In this document: positions 10,691-22,675 of the stretch, piece after piece | How positions within the stretch are numbered: position 1 is the stretch's first letter | Layout of the letters: every line of letters begins with the position of its first letter | Assembly: GCA_961205875.1 (NCBI GenBank) | Contig: OY540814.1 | Coordinates: 27,844,151 to 27,908,150 of the forward strand | Direction of reading: 5' to 3' | Length of the DNA stretch: 64,000 nucleotides | DNA from: Sialis fuliginosa | Lineage: Eukaryota; Arthropoda; Insecta; Megaloptera; Sialidae | Position numbers and translations under genes: made by a program | The notes under the pieces: model-generated | Seen by the model: the letters and a program-made list of their open reading frames with translations, nothing else | Told to the model about the DNA's origin: nothing | Database searches by the model: none

Positions 10691-13295
10691 ATGTGGAGTA
10701 CGGGTTAATTGAGACAATAAAATCGAAACAATTTAGATATTTATGTGTAGAAATTTTGTGTTTGTATAAGTGAATCATTTAAAAAAAACAGTTGGGAAAA
10801 TGTTTTTATCAACATATTTTATATGCATTTAAATGTAAGTATTTTAATTGAACATTTTATTAATAAGCTAATATGGGTACTACGGGACTTTTTTATACGT
10901 TTTTTATACTGATATAAAACGAACATTCCTAGATCAAATATAGAAAAAAAATTAATTAATTAAGTGTAGGTAAATATCCGTTATAAGATCGTTTTCAAAA
11001 TATAGGAGGTTTTTTCCTTGAATAAAATTGATCCTATTGTCGTTTTTGGGTTATAGACCGACAGACAGACACACATTCAGGGAAAGTCAAAATAGATATT
11101 TTAAAATAAGATACATTTTTTGTTTTTTTATTTTTAATATAAAATTATAAGCTAGTCTCATAGCAAACTTTTTTTCTTATCTCAAATTAATATCAATAAC
11201 TTAACTCTATGAGTTCTCGCATTCTTTTACAAATGAAACATTTTTCTAACACTATGCCTGCATTTAACTGATTTTTACATTAACACTTGCACTAGCTTAG
11301 TGTATAAAATAATAATTATAAAATTTATGAAAATTTTATGAATTATAATATATTTTAAAAATTTATTGTACAGCCCTTTACACATATTTACCCTGTCTCA
11401 CACAAACATACATATATGTATATGTACAAATACAATGTATACAATTACGTTGATAGGAAAATACTCTGGTTTCAAGTTTTCCCTGCTGTGTTAATTCAAA
11501 CCACCTAATCCTCATTAATTCAATTTTTTCTGGCGTAATCTGTCTTGCTACGACACGCTGTTCTCTAATTACAGAAGCTGATTATGGTAAAAACGTTTAC
11601 AGATTTGCATAAGTTGAAATAAAGTTGAAGAAATGACATATATCTGCTTTTACTGAATTTGACAGTTATATATTATTGTAGTTATACTTGTTTTAATTGT
11701 ATTTTAAGTAGTTTTAAATTAATTTAAATAATTAACAATGTTTTCATTGAAAAAAAATTGCAGTATTTTAGTTTTAGTTTTACTAGACTTTAAATTTTTT
11801 TTAGATAAGAAGTAGTTTAGTCTTCTAAAAAAGTGTCTAGTTTGATATAAATTTAATTATTTTCATTGAAAAAAAAAGTATTGCATTAGTTTTACAAGAT
11901 TTTACAAGTTTATCTTTTAAAAAATTGTCAAGTAGTGGAGTCTCGTAATGTATAGTTTTTCAAGTTCGTCTGTTAGAAAATAAATGTGCTACTTATGATT
12001 AAAAAAATTGAATTATTTTTGGAAAAAAAATTATTACATAATTATTTTCAAAATGTAATTATAATTATTTGTAACAAGTCCTTAGGAGTCCAGAGTTACG
12101 GGACACTTATATTACACACTTCACCTTTTTGTTTAATCATACTCTGACAGGCACAGAGGCAACTTCTCGAATTTGTGTGTATGCAAAAAATTAAATATTC
12201 ATGACTTAATTTTTCAAAATATTTACTTTATAAATTAACAACGATAACATATAATGAACATATGTGTTTATAAATAATACAAAGTATATACACATAAATT
12301 AATTTAATTTTTTTTAATAAAAATGACCTTGTAACAACGATATATGCATTTTTCTGCATCATTATTCTTTAATTAGTATAAAAACTAATAAATACTGAGT
12401 TTTTTGCAAGCACAATTAATTGATATTAAATTTTATTCACATCTTAAAAGTCAAATTAAATTTTAAATCGATTTTATAAAATTTTAAAATTGTTTATTCA
12501 AATGTATTTTAATTAATACCGAATTAAAGAAACTAGTTTTATCCAATCAAGTCCAGTTGTTATCATCGCTATCATCGTGATAATATTATTTTTGTTATGA
12601 GCATGTTTGAAATGTTATAACTAATATTATATAGCTTACAATAAGAACAAAGCAATCGATTGTTTTGATTTTTCAATTAAAATAATAGCTGTAGTTGTGT
12701 GTTAATAGATATATGTATTTATTTGTTAATTATTATATAATTATTATATGGTTAAATAAACTACTTAAGTTTGTCACTTTAACTTTATTTCTTTATTTTT
12801 AAATTAAACTTCTAATATATAAACAAAATTACTTTAACATTGAAATTAATAGACCTAAATATAAAAACCGTTAAAAATGCTGAACCAGAATGAATATCGG
12901 TATAGAGAACCATATATGACTTTCTATTACGTTATTTAGAAATCAAAGAATAAATGCAATATTGCAAGTCCTGTGTTTTGGGGTCAAAGGGGGTTGGTAC
13001 AGTCTAATTTTGAAAACAATGAAATATGCATGGTATAGTTTAAGAGCACTTAAGTACCGCTGAGCTAAGGTGAATGATGTAGTAGCGGTGTCAAATGTTG
13101 GGTACCCACAACTTCCTGTTGTCGAAACCAACGACCTGTATAAAAAATTGAACGTTATTACTTCCATTGTCTCTGCTTTGCCGGGGTAATTAAGATCATT
13201 TTTTAACTGTGCTCAGGTGTTGTATGTGATAAATTTATTGTACTTATTTTTCATTGAAATATATTTTTGAAATATAATATGCAATGTACATCCAT
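10691..13295. other. 2.6 kb AT-rich intergenic DNA
   Basis: Long A/T runs and short frames only. No bounded element or RNA gene is visible. Confidence 0.5.
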
Positions 13296-13579
13296 CAGGG
13301 GCGTAACCTGCCAGAGAGGGGGGGGGGGGGCAACTGGCCCTGTTGACCAGTTGGTTACAATATATAATACAGTGGAACCTCGTTAGTACGTTTTTGAAGG
13401 GACTGGGGAAAAAAATATGTTCTAACGAGAAAAACGTACGAAATGTTTTAACATGGGGTTTTATGGAAAAATGTCGGGACCTTTAAAAAACATACTAGCG
13501 AGGTTCCACTGTATATCTTTGTATGGTATTCTTGCTTGTAAATACCCCCCCCCCCAGCAAAAATATGGTTACGCCACTG
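13296..13579. mobile_element. GGCGTAACC-type element interrupted by a pogo-like MITE
   Basis: The outer ends CAGGGGCGTAACC and GGTTACGCCACTG are inverted. The interior is largely poly(G)/poly(C) plus the nested element at 13370-13511. It is probably hAT-derived by its ends, but no 8-bp duplication is evident. Confidence 0.55.
13370..13511. mobile_element. pogo/Tigger-like MITE
   Basis: A 142-bp element with inverted ends CAGTGGAACCTCGTTAGTAC and TACTAGCGAGGTTCCACTG, flanked by TA on both sides. The CAGTnnAACCTCG start is characteristic of pogo-like Tc1/mariner families. A truncated relative is at 21283. Confidence 0.75.
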
Positions 13580-14951
13580 GTGTACGTATTTTATAGAATT
13601 ACAAAGCTGTTATATTATAAATATTCAGATGTAGATTCTATACAATAGTGTGATTTTTAAATCAGTTGACTCTTTGTAGGCACAATACAATGAAAATATT
13701 TGGAATTTTTTAAATCTAATTTGATGGGACTTTAACTGTCGGAAAGCCCAAGGTTCTAGAATAAGATTAGAAAAAAATGTAGATATAGTTGATATTTTCT
13801 AATAAAATGTATTTTAAAGGCAAGAATTCCGATTTTGAATTTTGATGAAACCTGAAATATCAGAAGTACTATAGGATACAACATTATCACGCTATCATTC
13901 AAAAAAGCTGAGCAGTGAATAAATTAGCTGTGCAAATAAAAAAAATCATTTAACCCGTTTTCAATATGTTTTTTGATATAATACGCGTGCGAAACCGCGG
14001 TATAATAGTTGGTTTATATTTTTCTCGTATTATTTATGCGATAAAATTTACATCGGTCATTAACACTTGGAGAATTTCATATACCTATACATACCAATAT
14101 AATTTTTAATTTCAGTTTACACATATGCATTTGAGACCTATATAATATGTATAAACATTTATTCTATACGTAGAGTTTGAAACTGTGCCATTTGGATTGT
14201 AAAATATGCATATTTATTGATAAGAATGATCGTAAAGTAAAGCCATGCTTAAATCGATTAAAAACCAGTTGTATGAACATTAATGCTTTTGTTTCTTCTA
14301 CATTTATTGAATAAAAATGGTTTATTTTATGTATTGTTGAATATAAGTATACATTTCTCATTATCCTGTAAATTCTTCAGAATAAATAATAAAATAGAAG
14401 AAATATTTGAATAACAATAGTCTATATTATTTTTTTAAATATTGGAAAAAAATTGGTGTTTTCTAATTATTTTTTAAACATAATTATATTTACATAAATT
14501 ATATAACAAGAACGCAAATATGGGATGAGAAGTTGGCTCTGTGCCTGTCAGGGTAGGGTTAAACAAACAGTACGGTATGGTTAGATAGGGAGTTAGGTGA
14601 ATACGTTTTATTTTATTTTAATTAATATTTTTATGTTGGTCTCCTTTTTGAAATTAATTATAATTAACTTAACGTTATACAGTTTGAATATATTATTATA
14701 TTAACCTTATAAAATGCAATTAGAAATAATTATATAATATCCACGATCGTTATCTCTTCGGTATTTATAGGATTTAAAAAAAAAAACCTTAGAAAATATT
14801 TAACGAATTTTTGTTAAAGAAACCAGACCAAAATATTTTCAATTAAAAAATAACACAAGAAATTGATACGATCAATGCAGTAGAATTATTATATTGTATG
14901 TAGAAGAAGAAAATAAATAAAGCATCCAAGTATTTTATACATATGTATGTA
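13580..14951. other. Intergenic DNA with a family P remnant
   Basis: About 13840-13925 is a diverged family P fragment (ATCACGCTATCATTC, GCTGAGCAGTGAATAAATT). The remainder is unremarkable. Confidence 0.5.
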
Positions 14952-15343
14952 CAGTCGCCTGCATTAATGGTCTTGCAGTTTGTATTCATTTTCGTTTATC
15001 ACAAACTTAGTAGGCTCCTCCCATTTGTGCAATTATAATATTTAAATCATTTCTCCATGTATCAAACAAAGACAGATATTTTGAAATTCATTTGCTAGAT
15101 AAAGAACTACTCTTCGTTTATAATAGGTACTCATATATATTTGTGCAATTAAATTATTATGTAATCTATTGAAAATTGTATAAGTAAATGTTGTGGCAAT
15201 AAATGTTTGATATTCCGAATTTTAGTATTTAAATATATTAAACTTGATAGAAAAAGATAACCGATGATGTTTGTCTTCAAATTTGGAATCTATTGTAAGC
15301 AATTCTAGCCTTTAGGGTGCCAGACGAGTTCTTCAGGCGACTG
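14952..15343. mobile_element. TA-MITE family T, copy 2
   Basis: 392 bp with ends CAGTCGCCTGCA and TTCAGGCGACTG and TA on both sides. The interior is nearly identical to 2078-2468. One terminal base change (TTCAGG for TGCAGG) lies in the right inverted repeat. Confidence 0.85.
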
Positions 15344-16140
15344 TATACCTAATCACAAATACTTTTCATGAATAAAATTTATTAGCTAACTAAAAAATGT
15401 AAGAATAATACAACGGTATTAAAACAGTGGCGATACACAAAAAAAAACTGCATTAGGCTAAGGCAGCGGTCGGAGAACCGGGGTAAATTACCCCAAATGG
15501 AGTAAAAATGACATTTTTGGGGGTAATAAGGATATTTTTCTAATTTGCTATTTAAATTAATTCAATAAATAATGTTTAATTTAAATTTACATTGTCTCCT
15601 TTTCAAAATGAGGGGGTAATATCGACTTACGCAAAAATATTTTGGGGTAATGGTTAAAATATTTTCAGCTGAAAAAATAAATTCTCTGTTTTAAACACAT
15701 TTTTATGCGAGTATCTTGTCAGAAGAAAAATAAAGTACCATTGTTCTAAATCTCAGAAAATTGATACCCTTTTATATATTTTCCATAAAACTATTTAAAT
15801 AATCATAATAGTTTACGACATAAAGTCAAATGTGTTACTATTTATCAATGATGTCGTAGAAATAAATCAATGTCCGTCCGCGCGTAATTGAAAGGAGCTA
15901 TGTTGAATGCAAGCTGTTAATAGGATTCCTGTAAATTGTCGATTCATGGAATGCATGAAACATTCAAATGGAAGCACTGATTTAACGACGACGGACAACC
16001 GATGAAATGGAACAAAGAATTGATTTGAATAATTTGTAAATTTGTATAAAATCATAAAATATTTATATACTACTCCCCCCCTTCTCTTTCCCGCGGATCG
16101 AATAAATTGATGCAATTTTAAATTTTAAATTAAATAATTT
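15344..16140. other. Intergenic DNA with a degenerate GCGGTCGGAGAACC repeat
   Basis: Around 15462-15660 a GGGGTAATTT-rich repeat starts GCAGCGGTCGGAGAACCGG. It resembles hAT-derived repeats of other animals but lacks a clear right end. The 82-codon minus frame at 15867-16115 has no recognisable domain. Confidence 0.4.
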
Positions 16141-16142
16141 AG

Positions 16143-16290
16143 CTTTGCCCCCCTAGATTTAAAAAAAAAACTCCCATGAAAATGAGCAACTAAACTCGAT
16201 TAATAATGTATCATTTTGCCCCCCTAGATTTTTTTTTGAGAACACCCATTAAAGTGAGCAACTAAACTCGATTAATAATATTTCTACTAT
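16143..16290. repeat. Tandem duplication, about 71-72 bp, two units
   Basis: Each unit contains TGCCCCCCTAGATTT and GAGCAACTAAACTCGATTAA. The units begin near 16146 and 16217 and have diverged in the A/T-run between these blocks. Confidence 0.75.
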
Positions 16291-16805
16291 GCTCGTCAAA
16301 TTACGAAACATTTTTTAAATTTTTGTCCTACTTAGTTTTATCAATTATCTTTTAAATTATGAGAAATACATATGTATTACAGTATCAAATTGTTAAAGTT
16401 TAATTTTGTAATTATCTCACAACAATTAGCATTAGTTTAGTTGAACCTTGAACTTAAGCTATCAATATTACTTAAGTTAATTAAATACTAAACGATTTGT
16501 AACATATTATTTCTAATTAAGTTTGAACTGTTTCGTTTCTAATTTTTAATCCATATCTACTTATATTATAAATGCGAATGTATGTTACCTTTTCACGACT
16601 AAACCGATTTGATGAAATTTTTGATGTGTTGTTAAAATATCAAAAAAATACGAAAACAAGAATAAATAAAGGGATTTTTTAATTGATATTCGATTATACA
16701 TTTATAGCATTTGAATACATCCCCCAGATGACGTCAATTCCTGCGCCAACGCTGATTGGTCAAGGAATTGTTGAGACTAAGGTATTATGAGTATATCTCT
16801 AAGTA
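16291..16805. other. Intergenic DNA with an AATATTATAAATGCG-type repeat fragment
   Basis: At 16558-16630 TATATTATAAATGCGAATG is followed by TTACCTTTTCACGACTAAAC, a repeat widespread in Lepidoptera and also present at 48786. A TGACGTCA-containing stretch is near 16728-16735. Confidence 0.55.
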
Positions 16806-17192
16806 CAGTCACCTGCATTAATGGTCTTGCAGTTTGTATTCATTTTCGTTTATCACAAACTTAGTAGGCTCCTCCCATTTGATTATTATAATATTTAAAT
16901 CATTTCTCCATGTTTCAAACAAAGACAGATATTTTGAAATTCATTTGCTAGATAAAGAACTACTCTTCGTTTATAATACTCATATATATTTGTGCAATTA
17001 AATTATTATGTAATCTATTGAAAATTGTATACGTAAATGTTGTGGCAATAAATATTTGATAATCCGAATTTTAGTATTTAAATATATTAAACTTGATAGA
17101 AAAAGATAACCGATGATGTTTGTCTTTAAATTTGGAATCTGTTGTAAGCGATTCTAGCCTTTAGGGTGCCAGACGAGTTCTGCAGGTGACTG
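16806..17192. mobile_element. TA-MITE family T, copy 3
   Basis: 387 bp with perfectly matching ends CAGTCACCTGCA and TGCAGGTGACTG, flanked by TA. It is a few bases shorter than copy 1 because of a small interior deletion. Perfect ends suggest it is among the younger copies. Confidence 0.85.
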
Positions 17193-17789
17193 TACATTTC
17201 CATTTAAGAAAAATACAAAATAATGCAAGTATGCTAGGATGACATAATTGAAGAGATCTTATATAGTATGGAGTAGGCGTATCTTAAAACTACAACAAAG
17301 GAAGTTGTTTATATAAGCTGATACAAATATTTACCCCCCCCCCCCTTCACTCTTGCGAAACTAACATAGTCAGCTGTAGATTATAAAATATGAACTCAAG
17401 GTGAGCTGTTAGGAAGATAGTTCTTACGTTAGTCATATTTGTAATATATAGTTTTTTCTTTCATGTAATTATGTGTGTGATTGTAAAAAATGCAAAATAT
17501 TTTATAATTGCAGTGTTATTAATAATTTATACCGTTCTAATGTCGTTCTTGGCACATTGTTAAGAAGAGAATTTATGAATTTTTATGTGAGATATATTAA
17601 TATTTATATAATATTGTTTACATACAAATAAAATTTAATTTTATGTAGGTACCTTCAGGAAACACATAATATTGTTTGATTATTAAAAGTTATTTTGCTT
17701 CCTCGTAATATCGAAGATACGAGAAGCTTTATGATCGTTTCAGATTGAGACAAAAAAAATGTTCTCCGATTTCAAAATTTTAAATTGAT
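17193..17789. other. Intergenic DNA
   Basis: A poly(C) run at about 17334-17345. Nothing else recognised. Confidence 0.5.
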
Positions 17790-18440
17790 CTTTCCATTTT
17801 ACGTCAAGACAAACACTTTTCGTTCCGTGTCTGTCTGTCTGTCCATGTGTCCGTCTGTCCCCTGGATCCTTGTCACACGCATAACTCATGAACCACTGAA
17901 CCGATATTATTGAAACTTGGTCGGATGGTTGGGTCTGGTTTAAGGACGGTCCCATTTCAAAATCATCAAAATCGTGTAAAATATTCCCTTACAAAGATTT
18001 ATCTCAATTTATTTTAAAAGTTCGTGTTTTGTTTTTCTAAATTGGTATTTGTTTGGACATACTAATGTTATTCTGACATTTTAAATGCCATTTTAAAATA
18101 TACGAAAAAATAATCAGGTGCGTCTTTTAAACTAATATTTTTTAGTAAAATTGTATAAAAATTAAATGGTTAACCAATTCCAGGCAATTTATTTCAACAC
18201 TATCGGTTTTTATTTAAATTGTTCAATAATTAACTACCTTTGGTTAATTTAGCACGAGGAAGCACTGTGCATTTACTTGGCAGATGTTTTTTTCTTTACT
18301 AATACAGTCAGTTTCCTGTATTTTAACATCCACGGAAAAATGTATAATTCTGCTTTTAGCACATTCAATTGAGTCCTAATTATGTCCACTGCAATATGCG
18401 ACGAAACGACGCGGCTTATATTCAGAAGCCAAGAACACAT
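17790..18440 (+). repeat. Dispersed repeat, family Q, forward copy
   Basis: A TCTG microsatellite (about 17831-17842) is followed by AACTCATGAACCACTGAACC, TAGCACGAGGAAGCACTGTG and GACGCGGCTTATATTCAGAA. These blocks are found in inverse order at 6270-6900 and partly at 57470-57510. Long, diverged and non-coding. Confidence 0.6.
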
Positions 18441-19040
18441 GATTTTCTTTTGCTATAAAAATTCTTGAAAAAAAAAAATTAATCTATATTGTAATCTGCG
18501 GACAGTATGGAGTAAAATTTAAAAATCTCAAATTACCCCTCGTTGAATTTAAACTGATTTTTTTTCTGTGACAAAATTTTTTTCTGAAATGAAAATTCGT
18601 AACGTTTTATTTTAAACACCCTCTATATATACAACTACAACAACCCCTTGTGTAACTGTATCAAGCTAAAAAAACGTATACCGTATAAATAAAGCGTAAT
18701 CCGATTTTATGCCACAAAAATAAGCGGACCCGATATATTTTTTGTAGTCTTGTATATATATTTGTAGATATCTCTAGTTGAACCTTTTAGTGCACATGAC
18801 TAAACAAACATATCAGAACAAGAGAGAAACGTGGGCAGGGAAAAGGTAAACCGGCATTGTTTACAAAACCATGAAATGATAAAACCGGGAGCACACGGAA
18901 CAATTCAATTTGTGTATAATAAATTGTATTATTATTATTAATTCATCGTATAAAACCCGCGACTTTAACAGCGTGGAATTTAATTTTTTTTTATTTAATC
19001 AATTTTTTCGGGATACAAAGTAGCCTATATCCATCCGAAA
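18441..19040. other. AT-rich intergenic DNA
   Basis: Nothing recognised. Confidence 0.5.
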
Positions 19041-19793
19041 TAACTATAATACCTCTACGTCTTATTTTCTTGTATTTATGTCGATATTTGTATGACGAGT
19101 TGAAGGAAATTTCACTAAAAATTTAGAATTTTTGATTTCGTTAAAAGTATGTTTATTGTATAGAAAATGACGTGAAAAGTTGTTTGTTTCAAACGGCAGG
19201 TCTGTATCTCAAACCGTTCTCGAGATATAGCCTCTCAAAGTTTTAGTTTTTTCAAAATTTTGAAGAAAAATGGCCCTAACTTTTGAACGCGTGGTCGGAA
19301 TTGATTTTACTTGACGGATTTGGAATCAGCGTGTCAAAATCTATATAATGACATGTATAATACCTTAAAACTCAGAAAAAAAAATTTCGCGAAAAATCGA
19401 AAAAATTCAAAGGGGTATACCTTAAAAAAATGTCGATTTTTGACCAAAATTTTTTTGTCAGATTTTAAAGTATTATACATGTCATTATATAGATTTTGAC
19501 ACGCTGATTTCAAATCCGTCAACTAAAATCAATTCCGACTGCTCGTTCAAAAGTTATGGCCTTTTTTCTCTAAAAATTTGAAAAAACTAAAACTTTGAGA
19601 GGCTATATCTCGAGAACGGTTTGAGATACAGACCTGCGGTTTGAAACAAACAACTTTTCACGTCATTTTCTATATAATAAACATACTTTTAACGAAATCA
19701 AAAATTCTAAATTTTTTAGTGAAATTTCCTTCAACTTGTCATACAAATATCGACTAAAATACAGTGAAATAAGACGTAGAATCATTTAGTTAC
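19041..19793. mobile_element. Long-palindrome (foldback) element, copy 1
   Basis: About 750 bp forms one near-perfect inverted repeat with arms of over 300 bp. Terminal blocks are CTACGTCTTATTTTCTTG on the left and AATAAGACGTAG on the right. Each arm carries ACCGTTCTCGAGATATAGCC or its complement. The 62-codon frames on opposite strands that read almost the same protein are an artefact of the palindrome. Other copies are at 26602, 44816 (decayed), 54619 (left-truncated) and 58849. Confidence 0.85.
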
Positions 19794-19897
19794 TATATAA
19801 GAATATAAGAATTTATTTAAAAAAGTAAAAGCTTGAACTTAAGATGTTTCAGGATTGACAAAATATGCTTCCCTTATTAAAAATTTCACGCCTCGTC
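19794..19897. repeat. Family R end next to the foldback element
   Basis: GATTGACAAAATATGCTTCC followed by TTAAAAATTTCACGCCTCG and CACTGG. The same sequence follows the foldback copies ending at 27362 and 55217, so foldback and family R probably form parts of one larger repeat unit. Confidence 0.6.
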
Positions 19898-21282
19898 ACT
19901 GGTAGGTACAGATATAGTATTTCATACAAATTGACAGCGTTAATATATGAGACTGCATTTCAGTCTTACAGACCACACTCGCGTGAGGTCTGTGAATTAT
20001 ACGTAGAAGATACAATTTGTGCTGCTACTTCATTATTTTGCAGGTATACCACCTGTATAGATTACAATATATCGGTATGGTTTTGTGGATTGTTTTTTTT
20101 TGTAATCAAATTCTTTATAAAACCACATCATGCAAAATGAAAAAGTGTTTTGATTTGTTTATTGAACTTGGTTTTGTTTTTATTATTTTATTACAAACTG
20201 CATTATATTAATTTAAAACGCGTTCAAAATTTAAAAAAAAATTGCTCGGTATTTTTTTTCTTACTTATATTATAAATAAATAGGAGACATTTTTTGTATT
20301 TATAACCGGTATTTTTTGGCACTGAAAATTAAATTAACAATAACAAAACTTGATTTTTTGCGATCTACAAAAATATTATCAATTTTGACAGCCCCATTTT
20401 TTTTGACCAAATCTCTTCAATTTTTTTTTGTATCGATGTACGAGTTATTCGCGATCAAATAAAAAATTATTTGTACCGCTGAAAGTCCTTTTATAACTCG
20501 GTCAAAAATGGTAATACAAAAAAAAAACAAATTGAAGATAAAAGTCTGGTTTATAAAATTCATTCATTAGATTTAAAAAAAAATATTACGGTCCATGTAG
20601 ACTCTCAAAATTGATATATTTTTTATATGATCATTCGTTTTCAGTGCCTCAAAAAGTATTTTCTTCAGAATTCGGTCAAAAATTGCCATACATCGATACA
20701 AAAGAAAGAAAAGTCAGATCTACAAAAGGCATTCATTAGATTTGTACATATTTTTTTTCTTTTGATGAAATTCGTTTTCAGTACCCCCAAATTTGTAAGA
20801 AAAACATAGTCATAAGTATAAGACCTTTCTTTGTGGGGTTGGGCATTTATTTATTATTGATAATCATATAATAATATTTCAAAAACATATCAGAAAGAAA
20901 ACAGTATAATCAGTTTTATTGAATTCAAAGACGTGGAAGGAAATTCTGTCTTAATAAATTAGGCCAATCATTTTTATTGATAATATGTGTGTTTGTGTGT
21001 GCGTACATCAAAATCTAGATTAATACATAATGTATTATGTGATACATGTTTGCAGATAACATTGTTCAACAGTCGTGTCAACTACAATACTTCAAATAAG
21101 AGAATTATTATGCATATGTATTATGTATGTAAGTTTATGTGTGATCGAATTTCTTATTTGCATCACGTTTATAAGATGTGAGTTTGAATTTCTGATATTA
21201 TTCACATAGAAATTGTTTGCAATAAATATGCAGGTTACGTAATACTTCAGTTTAAAACTTTAGAAAATGTATTGTTTTTACA
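19898..21282. other. 1.4 kb intergenic DNA
   Basis: Open frames of 60-91 codons are present but lack any recognisable domain. No bounded repeat is seen. Confidence 0.45.
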
Positions 21283-21650
21283 GTAGAACCTCGTTAGTAC
21301 GACTGGGGGGAAAACACGTACTACCCAGGAAAAAATTTCAGATCTGAAGTGATTTTGAGACAACATTATATTTTTTCACTGGTTTTTGATCTATGGAGAC
21401 CTACATAGATCTACAACGATTTACAAAGGTCTCTGAAGATTGTTGTAACGTTGAAAATTCATGAACTTTCATTGTAAATCTTTGCAGGTCTCCACAGATC
21501 AAAAACCAGTGAAAAAATATGATGTTGTCTCAAAATGCAGATCTATCAAGATCTGATTTGATCGCTTCAGATCTGAAATTTTTTCCCGGGTAACGAGAAA
21601 AACGTACTAACGAAATATTTTAACATGGGGTCTTATGGAAGAATCTTGCA
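21283..21650. mobile_element. pogo-like MITE, right end lost, split by another MITE
   Basis: The left end CAGTAGAACCTCGTTAGTAC and internal ACGAGAAAAACGTACTAACG, TTTTAACATGGGGTCTTATG match 13370-13511. The right inverted end is missing. The element is interrupted at 21324-21590. Confidence 0.65.
21324..21590. mobile_element. Nested TA-MITE with 29-bp inverted ends
   Basis: 267 bp bounded by CCCAGGAAAAAATTTCAG and CTGAAATTTTTTCCCGGG. TA at 21322-21323 and 21591-21592 duplicates one TA of the host element (GTAC-TA-ACGAG restored when removed). The interior is itself largely palindromic (TTTTGAGACAACAT against ATGTTGTCTCAAAA). Confidence 0.8.
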
Positions 21651-22538
21651 AACAGAATTTTTATATTAATTTTAAACGAGGCAAATTATAAAAAAAATAT
21701 TTCAGATAAAAATTCTAGAGAATTTTAATGTCACTAACTAATGTTCATTTATTTTTCTCTATGCTTTATCATTTAGCCAAAAAGATTTTTTTTAAATACA
21801 ATTAGAAGCATGTATACTGTACAGCGTATAAGAAAGTCTCGTAACATCCATAGCAGCTTTTTTATAATAACTTTGACAATTATTTATGTAGTAAATACCT
21901 ATTTCAATTGATAATTTTGGATAAAATTGTAACATTAAAAACATAGTTACTTTGGCTTCTGAATATTTCAATGAAATATCTATTGGATCAAGAAAATCAA
22001 CTATTTCTTTTAACTAGCTCATTTAATTCTTAATTTGTTGAATCCTGAATCAAAAACCAAAATTAAAAATCGACCAAAAGTGTATTTAATCACATTGTCA
22101 TCTGAATATGTCATTATTACTTAATCAAATACGACAATTATTAGATTACACTCGATTTACATAGAGTAATAACAATTATTCATACAAACATTCAAATATA
22201 ATGTCCCCATATCCAAGTCTACAAGCATTTAGTGTAAATAGAGCAAACTAGTGCAGCTGTGGTGCAGACATCGTGCCGGACATTCAATTAACCCACGAGC
22301 TATGTAGCTCTCAGTGTAACTTTATACATATATACAAACACTGAGTAAATATTGTGCATGATGGAGCACAAAGGGCTTATCAAATCAACAGTTTTTCTGT
22401 TTTCTTACTTGATTGAAGCTTCGTTATTTATTTATTTATTTATTGGTTTCTGAGTGCAAGTTGTGGCTAAAAACATTTTTTTTAATTTCCAGGTTATGTG
22501 TTTAAAATGTATGTATATTTGTTTGTTACTACATCTGT
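21651..22538. other. AT-rich intergenic DNA
   Basis: Nothing recognised. A less AT-rich patch is at 22240-22320. Confidence 0.5.
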
Positions 22539-22640
22539 TGCCGTGTTTAGACCGATCATGCCTTTTTTGACAAAAGTGCAACAACCTTATACATTTTTAA
22601 ACACGTTTTAAAACACCGTTTTTTTTGTCTAAACACGGCA
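22539..22640. mobile_element. 102-bp hairpin MITE
   Basis: The ends TGCCGTGTTTAGAC and GTCTAAACACGGCA are perfectly inverted. The interior (TTTTTTGACAAAAGTGCAAC) resembles the complement of the interior of 25814-25952. Target duplication unclear. Confidence 0.65.
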
Positions 22641-22675
22641 TTAAATGCATCAACCGATTTAGATTAATATTTTTA

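Noticed and set aside
10370-10717. 115-codon minus frame in the GC island
   Set aside because: GC-rich DNA lowers stop frequency. Frames are open on both strands and the peptide is low-complexity.
19311-19522. Opposed 62-codon frames with almost the same protein on both strands, recurring at 26906, 54660 and 59099-59310
   Set aside because: They lie across the centre of the foldback palindrome. Reading either strand of an inverted repeat gives the same peptide, so this is not a conserved gene.
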